In this document: piece by piece, positions 1 to 13,202 of the stretch | How the letters are laid out: every line of letters begins with the position of its first letter | Position numbering within the stretch: position 1 is the stretch's first letter | Assembly (NCBI GenBank): GCA_964036155.1 | Contig: OZ038423.1 | Location: 30,705,249-30,769,248 of the forward strand | Length of the DNA stretch: 64,000 nt | Source: Diploscapter coronatus | Taxonomy: Eukaryota; Nematoda; Chromadorea; Rhabditida; Rhabditidae | Direction of reading: 5' to 3' | Notes under the pieces: model-generated | The model's input: only the letters and a program-made list of their open reading frames with translations | Database searches by the model: none | Told to the model about the DNA's origin: nothing | Program-made: the position numbers and the translations under genes

Positions 1-2097
1 CCGCACGTTTTTCGGACAATTTAAAACAGTCAATTAGTAGTGCGTTGAAGTTTTATTTGCAACACGAAAATTTTTCACCAGGGAATTTCCAGGGCGAAAT
101 CGAAATTTCGAAGATCATCGAATTCGAGTGATTTGTAATGTTAGATGCGAGAAAATGCACGTTTAAAAGTTTAGCAAATAACTGAACTTCGACTTTTCAG
201 GTTTTAAAGAATCAAAAATTCCGAGCTAAACTTTTCTTAATAAAAAAACCATCCAAAATGTTCCGAAAACGTGTTATTTCGAATGAATTTTGGCCTATGC
301 ATTTTATAGACCACCCTTCCAAATAGAAAAACTTCCGCCGCCTTATTTTTTACGGGTTTTCGTACTTTTTCCTGCAAATTTTAGGGACCCATATTTTCTC
401 CGGAAAGGGGAAATTCCAAACTGACCGCTTGCAAGTTGATTAGGGGAGTTCACGCAGTTTTCTATTACCCAAGCAGATTTTTTCTATTCATATCTTTATC
501 CATTTTTCTTGTTTACCTTATTTATCACATGTTTCTCTATAAGTCTAAAGTCTCCATCACGTTTCTTATCTCTAAAATTTCTCCAAGTCTTTCCCCAGCT
601 ATTTTTCATGGACTAATCTTCAAAATGCACTTTCTTTTTGGGGCGCGAATGTTGTATACATTGAATATGAAATGTCTGAAGGTGGGATCGATTCCAAGCG
701 CCTTATTTCTCTGGCCAAAACTCGCACCTCAATGCCTCCAAAAAGGGAAGAAAATGCCCTCAAAATGGGGGAACAAGCATTTAAATTGAGGTGTAAATGG
801 GAAACTTTTGGGAACATTAAAAATTAGAAAAAAAAAACTGAATGATCCACTATGATTTTTAAAAATTTTGCCAAACTATACAATCTTTCAAAATTCCAAG
901 AAATGTTCAAACTTCATTAATTTCGTGGCGTCAGTTTCACGTATTCTGTTGTGTTCTCGCGCGAATCCCCTGACCCATCTAATTTCGGTTCGCCAAAAGT
1001 TTAATCCGAAGGAAATTGGAAACGGCCGATCTGCCAGACAAAAACTTGTGACTTTAATCATTTCTTTTTGCTACTATTTAGGGAGTTTCCATTTTCGGCA
1101 AAAATCGAACATTTCAAGTCGAGCCTTTGAAAGTCAATGCAAAAATTCGGAATCATAAGATAACTCTGCGTTGTGTTTTTCCGTGCAAGACTTCTTCAAT
1201 TACAATATGTAGGGCGTTTCGTCGGTGGGCGCTGTCTAAAATTACCTGCTCCTCACAACGGGGCGAGACTCGGGCCTTTTCACCCAAAATTTCCCGCTCC
1301 CTGCTGCTTTTGCCCACAGAGTCTTGCTAGGTTAGCTGTTCAAATTGTTCGCGAAGTGACTCGCCGCTGCGTGTGTGATGACAATTTTGTTCCGGGTTAT
1401 AAATTCCCGTCTAGTCGCAAAAAACGGATTCAATCAAATCCGAAGAAATAAATTGATGACTGAAAAATCATGAAATATCATATGCTTTCACACAAGACAA
1501 ACTACGTTTTATTATATATGCAGAAGGAAAAAAAATCAGAGACCAATTAATTTAAATTTAGACCTCTTGAATATTTGAGAGGAAGTTTTGCGGTCCCCCT
1601 CTTTTGTTTGGAGGGTTTTGCGGGGAAAAAAACAAACTCGCCCCAGGAATTTCGTGTGTTGTGTTTCCTGTGGTCCCCATTATTTGCGTTGTTGCCTTGG
1701 ATTTAGACGACTTACTCACTTCGGACGGTGTCCCACTGGGTGCCGAAATGCTTCACGGCATTTTGAACGATGGCATTGAAAAAGTGCCTGAAATCAGCGC
1801 GAGGAAAACGAATGAATGAATGAACATGCTGCGTTTCACTCCGCTAGACGCGTTTTATCGTGCGGAAAGTTCAAGACGCAGAGCATTGGGGAGCATTTTT
1901 GCTCGCAGACTGGAGGGACCCACCTCATTATTTAAAAAAAGTCTGTTGCTAAGAAAATTCGAAATTGTTGTGAGAAAACACAATGAATGATGCAGCCCGT
2001 CGTTGCAAAAATAGGAAATAATTTGCGCGGAAAAAGCTTGGCGGTGAAAATTCGAGGAAGTCGAAAATTACCGGGAAATGAGGGATGCTAATTTCAG
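1..2097. other. Upstream region without a firm gene
   Basis: AT-rich sequence with only short chance reading frames and no recognisable protein. The one stretch that may be coding is about 1687-1783 on the + strand. It starts after a TTTAG acceptor and reads LDDLLTSDGVPLGAEM... in one frame, with a possible GTGCCT donor after 1783 in phase 0. That phase fits the first certain exon of the receptor at 2098, so it could be that gene's 5' exon. It shows no signal peptide, so I do not include it in the gene. Confidence 0.4.
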
Positions 2098-4904
2098 CTC
2101 GTGGATAACGCCGTTGACTGCGCTAAACTTGACGCCTCCGTTACCAGACCACTTTCTGGAGATAACGACGGAGTGCTGTGCGGCGGCGAAACGATGCTGC
2201 GAAAATACGCTGTCTCCGGCACGAAAGCCGACGACGAAATCGCAAATTCAAAAAGTCCTTGGGATACAGCCGCAAGGTTAAAGCTTCCAGAACATTCCTT
2301 TACAGGTCAAAATTCAGGAGGCTGTGAAGCGACCTGGGATGGCTGGCAATGCTTTGAAGCCGCTTCAGCTAACACGAACGTGACGAAAGAGTGTCCAGTG
2401 TACATTTACGGCGACTACATCAAGATCCCAGAATTCGATAATTGTAGGCGATTTTCGGGACTTGTATTGAAATCAGGTACGGGATTTCAGTCGCTCTGAA
2501 AAGATGCGGCGAGAACGGGTGGAGCAAGCAGCAGGACCGCGAATACACGGACTATTCTCGATGTTCTCCGTCGAAAGTCGAAGAGGTAGAACTGAAATTG
2601 ATCGTCGGCATCGTGGCCTACTCTATTTCTGTGGTATTCCTTCTACCCGCCGTATTCTTGCTGTTTTCCTTGAGGTACGAAAAGTTGTCGTACTTGTTTG
2701 ATTGAAAGCTTCAGGAGGATAAGGGAACAACCAATGTTCACGCTGCATCGGCATTTGCTAATTTCATTCTTGTTCTATGGCATTCTCTACCTGGTGAACG
2801 TGCTGATATTCATTGTGGAAGACGCACCCCTGTCCATATTCGTTTTCACGAACAATGTTAGTTTCAAGACTTGATAAAAATTATTGAAAACTTGCAAAAT
2901 ATTTCCAATTCTCCGATCAATCCTTCGGTGTAGTTTCGGAAGCAAAAACTTTCAGATATTTTGCCGACTGCTCTTCACGATCCAGTTGCGCTTTTTGCGA
3001 CTCTCAAATTTCTCGTGGATGTTGGCTGAAGGTAACACGACGAGCAAAATAACCCCTTTCGAAAGAAGATTCCGCAGAGTTAGAAACCCTCGAAAAAAAC
3101 AACGTTAATCTTTGCCACAGTGTTGTTTTTCCCTGTTAATAAGTCGAGCCGAGGTCGTTTCCGGTTACTAAATTTCTCCGTTTTGAAGACGAGAAATTTA
3201 GCATTGTCAATTTTAAACACGTCATACTTTAAGACTTTTCCGAGTAAAAATAGCCGCAAAAGAATGAATGTTCATTCAGAAAAAGGAACATCGAAAAACG
3301 TGAAAATGTCAAACAGATTTTGCACGGGGTCAATTCCTGCAAATGATTGAGGAATTGCAAAAAGTGCAATAGATCAAATTTGAAATTGAAAAATCATGCC
3401 ACATTCCTGACATTGAATGATTCGGAAAATGTAAACATACACCTTGCGTGGACTTACAAGGGTCCGGATGTCAAAATATTGATCGAGCAGAAATTAGAAT
3501 TTGCTATTGAAAATTGAGCATTTTAGGCATTTATCTGTATCGTCTACTATTGTCTACCCAGACCTCAGAAGGCGAAGATCTAACCGTCTACGTGGTATTG
3601 TGCTGGGGTAATTTAAAGATAGAGGAAATTGTTTGCAAGCCTAGAACTTAAGGCATACCAGCCTTACTTGCTGGATTCTACAGTCTGGTACGATGGCTGT
3701 ACGACTCCGGTGGTATGTGTTGGGTGGAGAACTCACATTTACTCTGGGTTGAATGGAGTATTATCGTCCCGTCGTTACTAGCTATTTTGGTAATTTTACT
3801 CGATAATTTTTTGCTAGATAGAACAATTTTAGGTAAACGTATTGCTACTAATGTTTATCATGTACATTTTGGTGAAGAAATTGCGATGCAATCCTCATCT
3901 GGAGAGGATACAATATCGGTACGTTCATTGCTGCGATTGTGTGTAAATTTTACTGAAACCAGATCTAGGATTCAGCTTTCGACCAAACTTTTGAAGTTTA
4001 GTCTCTAATGCTCGTTTTCTGATTTGGTTTGGCCTGTTTATTTTGCATCTGAAATCTTGTGTGCAGTGTTAAATTCGGTCGGTTTCTTTGAAGCGAATAA
4101 AAATACATTCGCGCGCGCTGTTGAGGCTGAGATAGAATTACATATGTTAGGAGGGCATTTTGAAATCGAGGCTGAGCATTTCAGCTTATTTTGAAAACAT
4201 TAAATTCTCGAAGGAAAATGAATTCGGGAAGAAAAAAGACGTAGAGTGAGTGAAGTCATCTTTTTTCTGTCGTCGTCGTTTCGGGGCTTTATTTATTTTC
4301 CTGCCCGCACCACACCAAAGTGAACCTACACAACTGGTGCTCGCGTCGGGTTCAAATTTCATCCGCATTTGGAGCGACGAGGAGAAAAAATGTTGCCTAA
4401 AATGTCCGAAACACAATTTTTGAGACTTTGAATTTGAAATGAAGGGATCTTTCATGTTCTAATTAGAAAAATTTCTTCAAAAATTATATTTTTGGCTAAA
4501 AAAATTTAGAAAAGCCGTCAGAGCGGCCTTTATGCTAATGCCGGTCTTCGGCCTACAGCAGTTATTCACTATCGTTCGACTGTCGAACACGTTCTATCAA
4601 GTACTCGACATATCACTAAACGGGTTACAGGTAGAAAATTCCTATTTTCAAAGATTTACCTCGAAACTTAGGGATTTTTCGTCTCCTTAATTATTTGCTA
4701 CACGAATAAGACCGTGCTGGAGTCGGTGTCTAAGTGGTGGACCTCACATCGAGTAAGGAAAAAATTTACAAATCGGTAAAAATACCGTACAAAAATTAGG
4801 ACAAACGCCAAATCACCCGAGAATGCAACTACAGAGTTTCCATACAACATGATCATATGAAGCCTCTCGTACAACGCCAATCCAGTAGTACGGCACGATC
4901 ATAG
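2098..4904 (+). CDS. Class B (secretin-family) neuropeptide GPCR, 5' end incomplete
   Basis: Peptide-hormone receptor of the plasma membrane, expected to signal through G proteins. Exons: 2098-2443, 2491-2674, 2715-2856, 2956-3031, 3527-3607, 3653-3789, 3833-3918, 4510-4630, 4672-4752, 4800-4904, giving 452 residues from the first visible exon to TAG. The N-terminal part has the hormone-receptor cysteine pattern (TWDGWQCF, KECPVYI, KRCGENGWSK). Seven membrane segments follow, with family hallmarks: NFSWMLAEGIYLYRLL in TM3, CW before TM4, RKAVRAALMLMPVFGLQQL in TM5-6 and LQGFFVSLIICYTN in TM7. The tail after TM7 is short and basic. The start codon and signal peptide lie in an upstream exon I could not fix. 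By memory it is closest to the nematode SEB-2/SEB-3 (calcitonin/CRF-like) group rather than PDFR-1, but I cannot assign the orthologue. Its 3' end faces par-3. Confidence 0.88.
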
Positions 4905-5798
4905 GACCTGATTTTTTTCTCCAATTTATGTAAATATCCATTGAAAATTTAACATTTGGTTACAAGAAATCAGGAAATCTTTCTTTTTTTCAAATTTCAA
5001 TCTAAATTCGGGCATCAAAATGAAAAGCGAACTTGAATTGTTTACGTCCATGACTCTTGGTGGATTATGTGACATTAATGAGCGGAAACTTGGACGAGAT
5101 TTTCATTTTGATGAAACTTCCTCGAGAATTCTCTATACACAGAAACCTTGATATGACACCATACGAGTAATAGCTGAGAACTCCGGTTATTTTGAATAAG
5201 TATTTTCTGATCTAATCAAATTATCAAATCACAAGGAGCTTGAGTATTTGTTTTAAAATTTTTTACTTGTTCAAAGTTTAAATTATACATTTCATCGTCA
5301 TCACGCAATTTCGCACCGTAAGAATAAATCTTTGTATAAATAAATCGATAAATATTCGACGAAAGAATCAAACTGCGTCGAGTAATAAGTTAAATTGATA
5401 TGAAGATCTGCGTATTTAATTGATATGATATCGAAATAAGTGGGTGATATACGTCAAATTTATGCTTTGGTGTACAGCAATCATGGGATTTGATATGATG
5501 ATCAAAATACAAGCGAATTTTCATTTAGTAAGTGGAATGTGTAATAAAATAAGGCAAATGTTGAATTTATGATACAAGAAATGTCCGTAAGTGAAAATGG
5601 CACATTTAAGGGGGAAGTAGTTAGAAGAAAAACTTAAGTTTTAGCGAGCATGGACTGTCGATTAACCTTTTTTCGCGCTCGGACTGATAGACGTTCTTGG
5701 GTATTGCGAGGTTGGCTTGGCGTGGCTAGGGTGGCCATGAAAGCGTGCCTGAATGTGTGTGTGTTCTTTCATTTTATTCGACCGTATCTTTCCCATAC
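4905..5798. other. Convergent 3' intergenic region (receptor and par-3)
   Basis: AT-rich, no coding signal. It holds the receptor 3' UTR, with a possible AATAAA at 5323-5328 about 420 bp past the stop, and the short par-3 3' UTR from the other strand. A TTTATT on the + strand at 5773-5778 would be a minus-strand AATAAA for par-3. Confidence 0.5.
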
Positions 5799-8700
5799 CT
5801 AGTATTTGGGAAAGCGATTAGCGGCATAGAGGTGGGCTGGGTCGACGAGGCCGACGGCGGCTGAGTTGTTGCTGGCTGCGGTGACTGGTTTGGCTCGATA
5901 TGAATGCGGGTGTGGTACGGGGATGGCTCCTGGCGGATAGGGGTGAATTGGCTGGACTGTGACTGCTGGGCCTCGTCCTGCTGGCCCAAAGCCGCTGCTC
6001 TCTCGGCCTCCTCCAGTGACAAAAGGTAGCTGGGCGTAGTTCGGCGCAGACCCGTAGGCTGCCTGAAATATTTCTTTGAAACAGGCATTGTGAAGAGTTG
6101 AACCTTAAAATGGGCCGGATGCTGATATCCGCCTGGTCGTCCCGTTCCGCTGTACGCGAACCAGGAGTTGAACATGTGGCAGTAGTCGGGGCGGGGCATG
6201 CCGCCTGGCTGTAGCGGCGGTGAGATAGCGCTGTAATATTCTCCGTCGAAGCCGGCGAGGTTTGGATGACTTTTCGAGTTGCTAAAGTCCTTAGTGAAGT
6301 TCGGAAGCGATTTCTTTCAAACCTAGCCGAGGAGGTACTGGGGGTGCCGTAGAGGACATGAGGCTGTGGGTGCGCGTGGACGGCGCTGGCGGGATCTCTT
6401 GAGTGGTCGGGGAAGTGTCCACTGCGTCCGATGGAGTTGCCATTCCGAGTCGTCGCACGTCGGTATATGGGTATCTCATCCCCTGAAAGCTTCTAGTTTT
6501 CTCAAGGGATTACGGTGAAGACCATACCCTCGGCATCTCGTAGGGATGGTCGTCGTACTCCGTGTTGGGCATCGATAAAGCCTGATGCGGCAGACGCCGC
6601 AGGCTGCCCCCGACCTTGTTGCTCGTACTGGTGGGCGCGGTATCGAGAGCGGAGTGCTGCGTCCCAGGCGCCGTCATTCCACTCGTCGTACGCTGCTCCA
6701 GAAAAGGCCCCGTCCCCGTATCGATTGACCTAAAATTGGTTGAAATGGATTTTTTCTATGCCTTTGAAATGTGTGAGAAGCATTAGAGACAGCTCCAGTG
6801 TATACATCAGGTATATATAGGGGTATAGTTGGAAACTGTGATTCTTTCTTAATTGGAGTAAAGTTATACAGAAGGATAGGAGAAAGTTGGAGAACAACAA
6901 TGACATCTAAGAATCGTTGCACAAATAGACAATTAACTTAAGTCGAGCAGAATCATGCGGTCATTCACATCGCAGACGGACATTCAGACGACAAGTTTCA
7001 AAATCTTCGATCCAAGGGTGTGTCCATGCAGAAGACATTCCTCTTCATGCTGCGTACCTTCCGGTGGTCAATTTCGCCGGAGTATTCTTCGACGGTCTTT
7101 CGCTACAGTAGAATCTTGAGTTGCCCAAGATTAACGGTAGCGGATTGGGATGAGCATAGAAGTGATAGGGGATTTGCGGTCGAGCTTGACTTGTAGAATA
7201 CGAAGGCCCCACTGTGATGGAGCCCATTAACGTAGAAGTAGTGGGTTGATCAAAGCAGTCAGTGGTTGTTGGAAGCTAAAACCGGAAAATGATCGTATGC
7301 CGATAAACTAATCTCCTAAAAATAAGATCATAAGTCTACCAGCACACAATGCATCATTTCACAACCACGATCATTCAAAAAAGTCATCGATAAAACAAGT
7401 TCCGATCAAATTCAAAATGAAAAATAAAACACTTCACCCATAAATTAATCAAGCATTACTGAACCTTGGGAAATATCCATGAAAATCATGACAAGTCGAA
7501 AAGTTCAAACAATTGTTATAAGTTTGAGTTAGTTCAAATAACTCAATTTTCACTCGAGAACTAAAGTTTTTGACTAAATTTGACTTATAAAATGTGACAT
7601 CTCTAGTCTAGATTAGATATTTCTACAGGAAAAATGAGATTTAAAAAAAAAAATTACTTGAGCAGAATTTCTGTAGTCCGATTGACTTCTCGAGATAGAG
7701 TCCTTGGCCGCTCTTTGCATCTGGGGACTTGTACCGTTCTCTTCGTTTCTTCGAAGTCTGTCGTAGTGCTCCATGACTCTAAATTTATAAAACTCGTGTG
7801 GAGAAAAACGTGGTCGAATCCAATACCTGCGTCTCTCCTCCTCTTTGCTGACACTCGACGTGTCTTTGAGACTCTTTTCTGGCGAGGCATCCCTAGACTT
7901 GGAGCCGATTCCGAAGAAGCTCTTCATGGCACTAGAAATTTGAAAACCTTTTCAAATACGTGGTGGAAATGAGAACTACCTTCCCACACTCTTTCGTCTT
8001 CCCTTTTCCATGCTTCGCTCTCGATTCGGAGCCCTTTGAGTTCCACCCGTAATTTGTCCGTTTCCATTGCGGTACTCGACGACAATCGGAGTGCCAGGCG
8101 GGAAGGGGTGGAGGGGAGATGTCGCGCCGAGAACCGCTCTCTCGTTATCCCCAAATTCCACCGACGAGATGTTCGGCTCTCGATCGTAGGAAAGAGATCG
8201 ACGAATTCGAGCGTCTGCTCTGGGCTGACTACTGTATCTGATGTGTTGAGGTGTGTCAGAACCCTTGGGATGCACCGAAGCACTCCTAACGCGTCCCTCA
8301 GGTTCAACAGATCGAGATGGAGCTAAATTTGAAGAGAAATCCCTGAAGAATTTTCCTGAAAAATAATTTACCACTGGTCTGTCTCTGATGTTTGATTTCT
8401 TGGAACAATTTGATATGGTTCGGATCGGTGGAAGCACCCATTCCTCTTCGTTCACTCAGACTCTTTCGGTAAGGAGCTTCACGGTCAAACACGTTCATCG
8501 AATTAATCAGCTCGCTTTCATCCAGACTAAAATTTAAAGTGCATTTCATTTTACTGGAAAAACTACCTCTTAGCCATAATCTCGCTTTCCCGACGAGAAT
8601 TTCGATTGCTGGCTTGACTGACTGTTTCCATGTTGAAGTTGGCGTCTTCTTTCCTCGATCTCCGAATTTTCAACCGGACATGAGTCGCATTGGGGCCAAT

Positions 8701-11062
8701 TGCTTTCAATTTCTTGGTAATCGCTTCACTCGCGGCAGAGTTTGTCATTTCGGTAAAGTCGATCTGAATTCGTTTACATTTTAGAAGAAGAAAAACTAAA
8801 TCCTACATCTTCAATTCCAACGATCCTATCGTTCACCCTCAATCTTCCGTCCTTATGAGCAGCACCACCGTGCATCACCTTGAAATTTATCTAGATAGCC
8901 TAAAAATGCTAGACTTACATTTTTAATAAATATCCCACAGTCGTGTCGGCTTCCATCGTGTTTCACCGAGACTCTCGCCTTCAAGCTCACGCCAAGTCCA
9001 GCACTACCGGTGTCGTTCAATGGCACTGTCAGCAGAATGTCCTCGAATTCCGAAGAGTGGCTATGAGACGATTCGGCTCGCTCACTGATTGTAGCCGAAA
9101 GACTCTTCGCCACAGACTTGGGCTCGAGAGGATCCTCGTTTTCTCTTTCGACAGGGTTTTTCTCGTCTTCTTCTTTCGTGGACTTGTTCTGAATTTTAAG
9201 GATTTGTTTCGAGAAATTTTATTTCATGTACCTGAGCAACTCTGGAGATGAGAAACTTGACGGTTTCCCCAACTGCGGCATTTTTCAGTCTTTCGACGAT
9301 ATCGGCTTGGGATAGTTTTGCGGTGGACTCTCCGTTGATTTCCAAAAGTCGATCTCCACCTTGCAAATACCCAAGAGCAACTCCATGCGGTTTCACAGTT
9401 CCAATGTAAAACAATCGCTCTCCACTCGCTGTATCTCTACCAGTCACAGTAAAGCCGAACCCATTTGGACCTAGATTAAAAAAAAAAATTTTTCAAATTT
9501 ACATTTTCCCCACTTTTCTCTAGCTCAATCATCTGCGTCTTGCCGATCTGTTGGGTGTTGGCCTGTTGGAGCAGGGACAAAATAGGCTTCTGAAAACGTT
9601 CGCTCTTTATCTATTGATAATGACTCATTGTTTAGTGATAAGTTCAAGTCAAGTACATAGATTTCAAAAGATATCAAAGTCGTAGAATTGATGGATATTT
9701 TCAAGGAAATAGTTGATATGATAGGCATTTTCTCGTGCATCTCACAGAATAAGTATCTACTGTTTATTTGTTTAGCGAATCTAAACACACACACATACAC
9801 ACCGTTTGTATGTTAGTGGCTGAGTCATTCCGTTTCCAATCGTACGAGTCATCACCCGCTGAGTTTCGCTCGATGCTCAGCGATGGAGCCTCTTTGTTCG
9901 TGAGTTCAGAAAGGTACGCTCGCGCTCGAATCATTGACATCTGAAAGGTCACTTTATAAAATCATTAATGAATGAATTTCCTATCAAAATTTATCGATTT
10001 TGCACAAAGTAGAAGGAACTTCCTTACCTGATAAATTGGTCTCCCATCAATTTCAAGAATGTTGTCTCCGACTCTCAGCCTTCCATCTTTCGCAACTCTG
10101 CCGTCTTCCTGGATCTTGATAATTTGAACAGCGATCAGTTTGCCTAGTTCATCTTGGATGCCAGTGACCTGGAGGTTCGAAGTTTCGAAAATAGGATTGG
10201 CGAAAACTGTACTTCAACTCCCATAGGAGTCTGTTCGTCGTCGGGAAAAACCAAGAGTGTCGAAGTCGGCTCGGCGGACACTGGACTCGTGAATCGGGAG
10301 GAGTGTCTCAAAATTCCCGGAGAATACCCTCGACCCATCGGCGAGCTATTGCTATCTTCATAATCCTTAAAACTCATCTTCAATTTGCTAGACCTGAAAC
10401 ATTTACCTCTAAAGCGTCAAAGTAGGCGTCCGTAATTTTGGACTTCCTCTGTGAGTTTCGAATGAACCTTTGTCGAGTGGGTTGCTCGCCGTTCTCTTCG
10501 TCTTCGAACTTGAGTATCTTAGGGGAGTCTGGAAGAAAGTTTGTTTTAATTTTGAACAAGTTATTTTCTCACCGTGATGCGATGTCTGTGGTTTGGGGTT
10601 GTAATTTCTCAGGGATGATCTTAGGGGCGGTTGGGCCTGGCTTTCTTCAACGGGTTCAGAGACACTTGGCTGATCGACTTTCGATTCATCTTGACCCTTG
10701 TTCTGTTTTCCTCCAGTATTCGAGACCCGTAGGCTTCCGACTAAAAAGAATGAAACTTTTCTTTTTTTTTAATGAAGTGCAAATTTATACCTGGATAGAT
10801 TTTTGAACTGTCAAAAATTTCGACCACGCCAGACTTATTCGATGGGTTTTCAAAGGAGGAGATCAATCTAAAATTCTCACCTTTCGTGGAATTAAAAATG
10901 TGATTATTACTTTGAAATCCTATTCCCAGTCCCGAAAGATGTCTCGTTATTGTCGTTTGAATCCGGCAATTTTATGATGCTGCAAATTTCAGCGGAAGTC
11001 GACTGGGACATCGAAACCTGTTGACTTTGGTCGTTGCTGGATGAGTCCGGTATGGCCAGAAT
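5799..11062 (-). CDS. par-3: Cell-polarity scaffold PAR-3 (5' exon missing)
   Basis: Cortical scaffold that with PAR-6 and atypical PKC marks the anterior/apical domain. About 1,143 residues from 22 exons, 5' to 3': 11062-10911, 10867-10791, 10740-10573, 10528-10444, 10393-10213, 10168-10028, 9940-9803, 9589-9514, 9470-9232, 9188-8919, 8878-8807, 8763-8567, 8526-8372, 8322-7980, 7931-7827, 7778-7658, 7275-7213, 7102-7058, 6729-6528, 6482-6323, 6281-6104, 6062-5799. Visible: the end of the CR1 oligomerisation domain (GVVEIFDSSK), PDZ1 (10213-9803), PDZ2 (PNGFGFTVTGRD...GDRLLEINGES) and PDZ3 (VPLNDTGSAGLGVSLKA...KDGRLRVNDRIVGIED). The aPKC-binding motif FDREAPYRKSLSERRG matches the vertebrate Ser827 site. 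The tail is rich in Tyr, Pro and Gly. The true start (first half of CR1) was not found. The exon boundary near 10400 and the frame of the tail are uncertain. Confidence 0.93.
7103..7212 (-). other. par-3: Optional 110-bp intron that sets the par-3 tail frame
   Basis: On the minus strand this segment begins GTGGGG and ends TGTAG. Removing it joins exon 7275-7213 in phase 0 to RKTVEEYSGEIDHRK and then to the tail ending at 5799. Keeping it leaves the upstream frame open through 7058 and continues in a different frame through the same later exons, stopping at 5774-5776. GTGGGG donors are used elsewhere in this window (9513 in par-3, 18286, 20738), so the site is credible. Which form is real, or whether both are, needs transcripts. 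Confidence 0.45.
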
Positions 11063-13202
11063 CTAAATGAATAAATAGAAAAGAGTCATTTGACCTGAAA
11101 AACTGCCACATATCCTATCAGAAAAATGTCGCTATTTTCTGAAAGTTTTCAAAGGGGTTGGAAACCGCGTCATGAAGGTATATTGGAAAAGTAATGTGAT
11201 CGGATGATGATTGCTTCCAGAAATTTTGGCAACAATCGGGCGAATTTGGGAATTTATGCGCGCGATGCATGCGTTTTCCCAGCTGATCATTCAAAAAGTG
11301 ACTACTGGCATTGGGCTGATTGATGTGGTTTCTAATTGGTGAAGTTCTAGGCAGAAGAAATAAGGAAAAGATAGGGATAAGCGGGGCGGAAGAGGATAGG
11401 AAACTGATAAGAAAAAGTTGATACAAACCGGACGGATTTTTCTATTTCTGTGTTGGATAATAAGATTAATTAGCGTCACATAATGGATACGACAAAAAGT
11501 TATGAATTCCAGCAATTTTCAAATCGAAAAAGTTCGAGATGCAAGATCATTGGACTAAAAATGCGTTATAGATTAAAAGCGAATTTCAAGTGTAGATTTC
11601 GATAAGTGCTTATGAAATTTAAGTCCACTTGATGTCGGGAATGATGAATAAGACGGCGGGTTTACTAATAAGCGGCGCGCACGTTTTGCCAAGCAGCAAC
11701 TTATATATTAGAGATTTTACGCAGTAAAACAATCGTAATATTTCCTGATTCGGGTAAATAATGATGAATGGAATAATCCATTTACCGTCACATGTTCCTT
11801 GGTCGGTTGAGATTGCGAATAGACTGTCGACATTTAACGACGAGAATAAATTAGGAGAAAGATTCACGAATTCGGCAAATTTCAAGCGGTAATTTCAATC
11901 TGAAAACTTATCAGTTTTACTCAAACTTTAGCATAGAATTGTAGCACTCAATGGGCTCTATAAAATGGTATCAAAGTTTTTGGGAAAACCTTTAAACATT
12001 AAAAGTTATAAAGAGAATAAATTTATGTGCGAAAAAATGTATCCCAGACTTTTCAATGGCTTGGTGGTCTGAGGCCAGTATACGCATAAAGTATTATACA
12101 GGCAGATCGATCGATAACTAGAGGGATGGAGAGAGGAAAAAGAGAAAAAAGACGGAGAGAGAGAGAAAAAGCGAATGTTTGTATGGAATGAAGAATGTGG
12201 ATGGTGAGAAAGTATGCTGGTATGAGGGCGAGGTAAGAGATCATAGCAATTTGAGAGGAAGCCAGACACGAGAGGGTCGGGAAAATGCTTTAGCTATTCA
12301 TTTGCCCTTACGCATAGTTTTGGAGCCCACCAAAGGGCTTATCTAATAAAATTACTAACGATCGGCCTTGCATGAGAGTAGAGCATAAATTTACTATCGC
12401 ACTCAACCTGGACTTCAGCCAATTCTAAATTTAGAAGATACCACGAAAAAATGGAAAATTCTGCCACAGGATAATGAATACGTAGATGTGATAAATTACC
12501 ACGACAAAAACTTTCTTTGGAGAGAAGAAAATTGAATTAATTTTTTCATCCAGACAACATGCAATTTCACAAAAAATGAACGAAATCGTTAGATTCAAAG
12601 AGAAAAGAGACAACTCATTTCTCATGCAAATATAAAATTCTCGAAATCAGATAAATATAAAACTGACCTCGCCCCAAAAACAACGAATAGGCGTTTTTCG
12701 CTCGTTCGTTTTTTTCGGAGTTTTCCGTTCCCACGTTCTGACTCCAATGACCCATTACTTTTCAAGCAACGGTCAAATTACCTCGAGGAATAGATCAAAA
12801 GATTTGTGATTTGTATAGCAAAGGTAAAGAATAACATAAACTTTAATGAAAAAGGGATTTTATTAAGTTTTACTATAGTTTTGTATTTGATAAGAAATAA
12901 CAAAAATTCGATGAAAAAGATTTGATAAAATTTACTGAAGAACATCTTTGTGTATTGACTTGAATATAAAACTCCTCTTCATTAATTTTAGCAAGTATCA
13001 TTCATTCTCCTTTTCCCTCTCATTTCCCCCACTCACTTTGCAAGATACTGCGCTTACGCTCTGTTTATTCGAGCGTGTTTGAATGCATTCGCTTGCTGCT
13101 ATTCTTGAAATTATTTTATTTATTTTTATTTTGAAATTATGAAAGTTCGCGTGCTTTGCAATATTTGAATTTTTTTACTGTTCGATTTGGAATATTTTTA
13201 GT
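11063..13202. other. par-3 5' region and divergent promoter area with vps-16
   Basis: Should contain the missing first exon(s) of par-3 and the promoters of two divergent genes. A possible minus-strand first exon is 12755-12668. It starts MGHWSQNVGTENSEKN and ends at a GTCAGT donor, but I could not connect it in phase with certainty. A purine-rich + strand tract lies around 12120-12180. The rest is AT-rich without convincing exons. Confidence 0.35.

Noticed and set aside
436..789. 117-codon frame near the window start
   Set aside because: Starts with TTG, hydrophobic AT-rich composition, no homology I can name, no splice context.
2264..2292. GT...AG segment of 29 bp inside the receptor exon
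   Set aside because: Too short for an intron and its removal would break the reading frame of the hormone-receptor domain.
6291..6479. Minus frame with APPVPPR as proof that the second par-3 tail frame is the real one
   Set aside because: The other frame has more RNY-type codons, better aromatic content in flanking exons and closes in phase, so this frame is kept only as an alternative.
7634..8326. Plus-strand frames of 96-112 codons over par-3 exons
   Set aside because: Antisense shadows of par-3 coding exons whose minus-strand frame and splice sites are certain.
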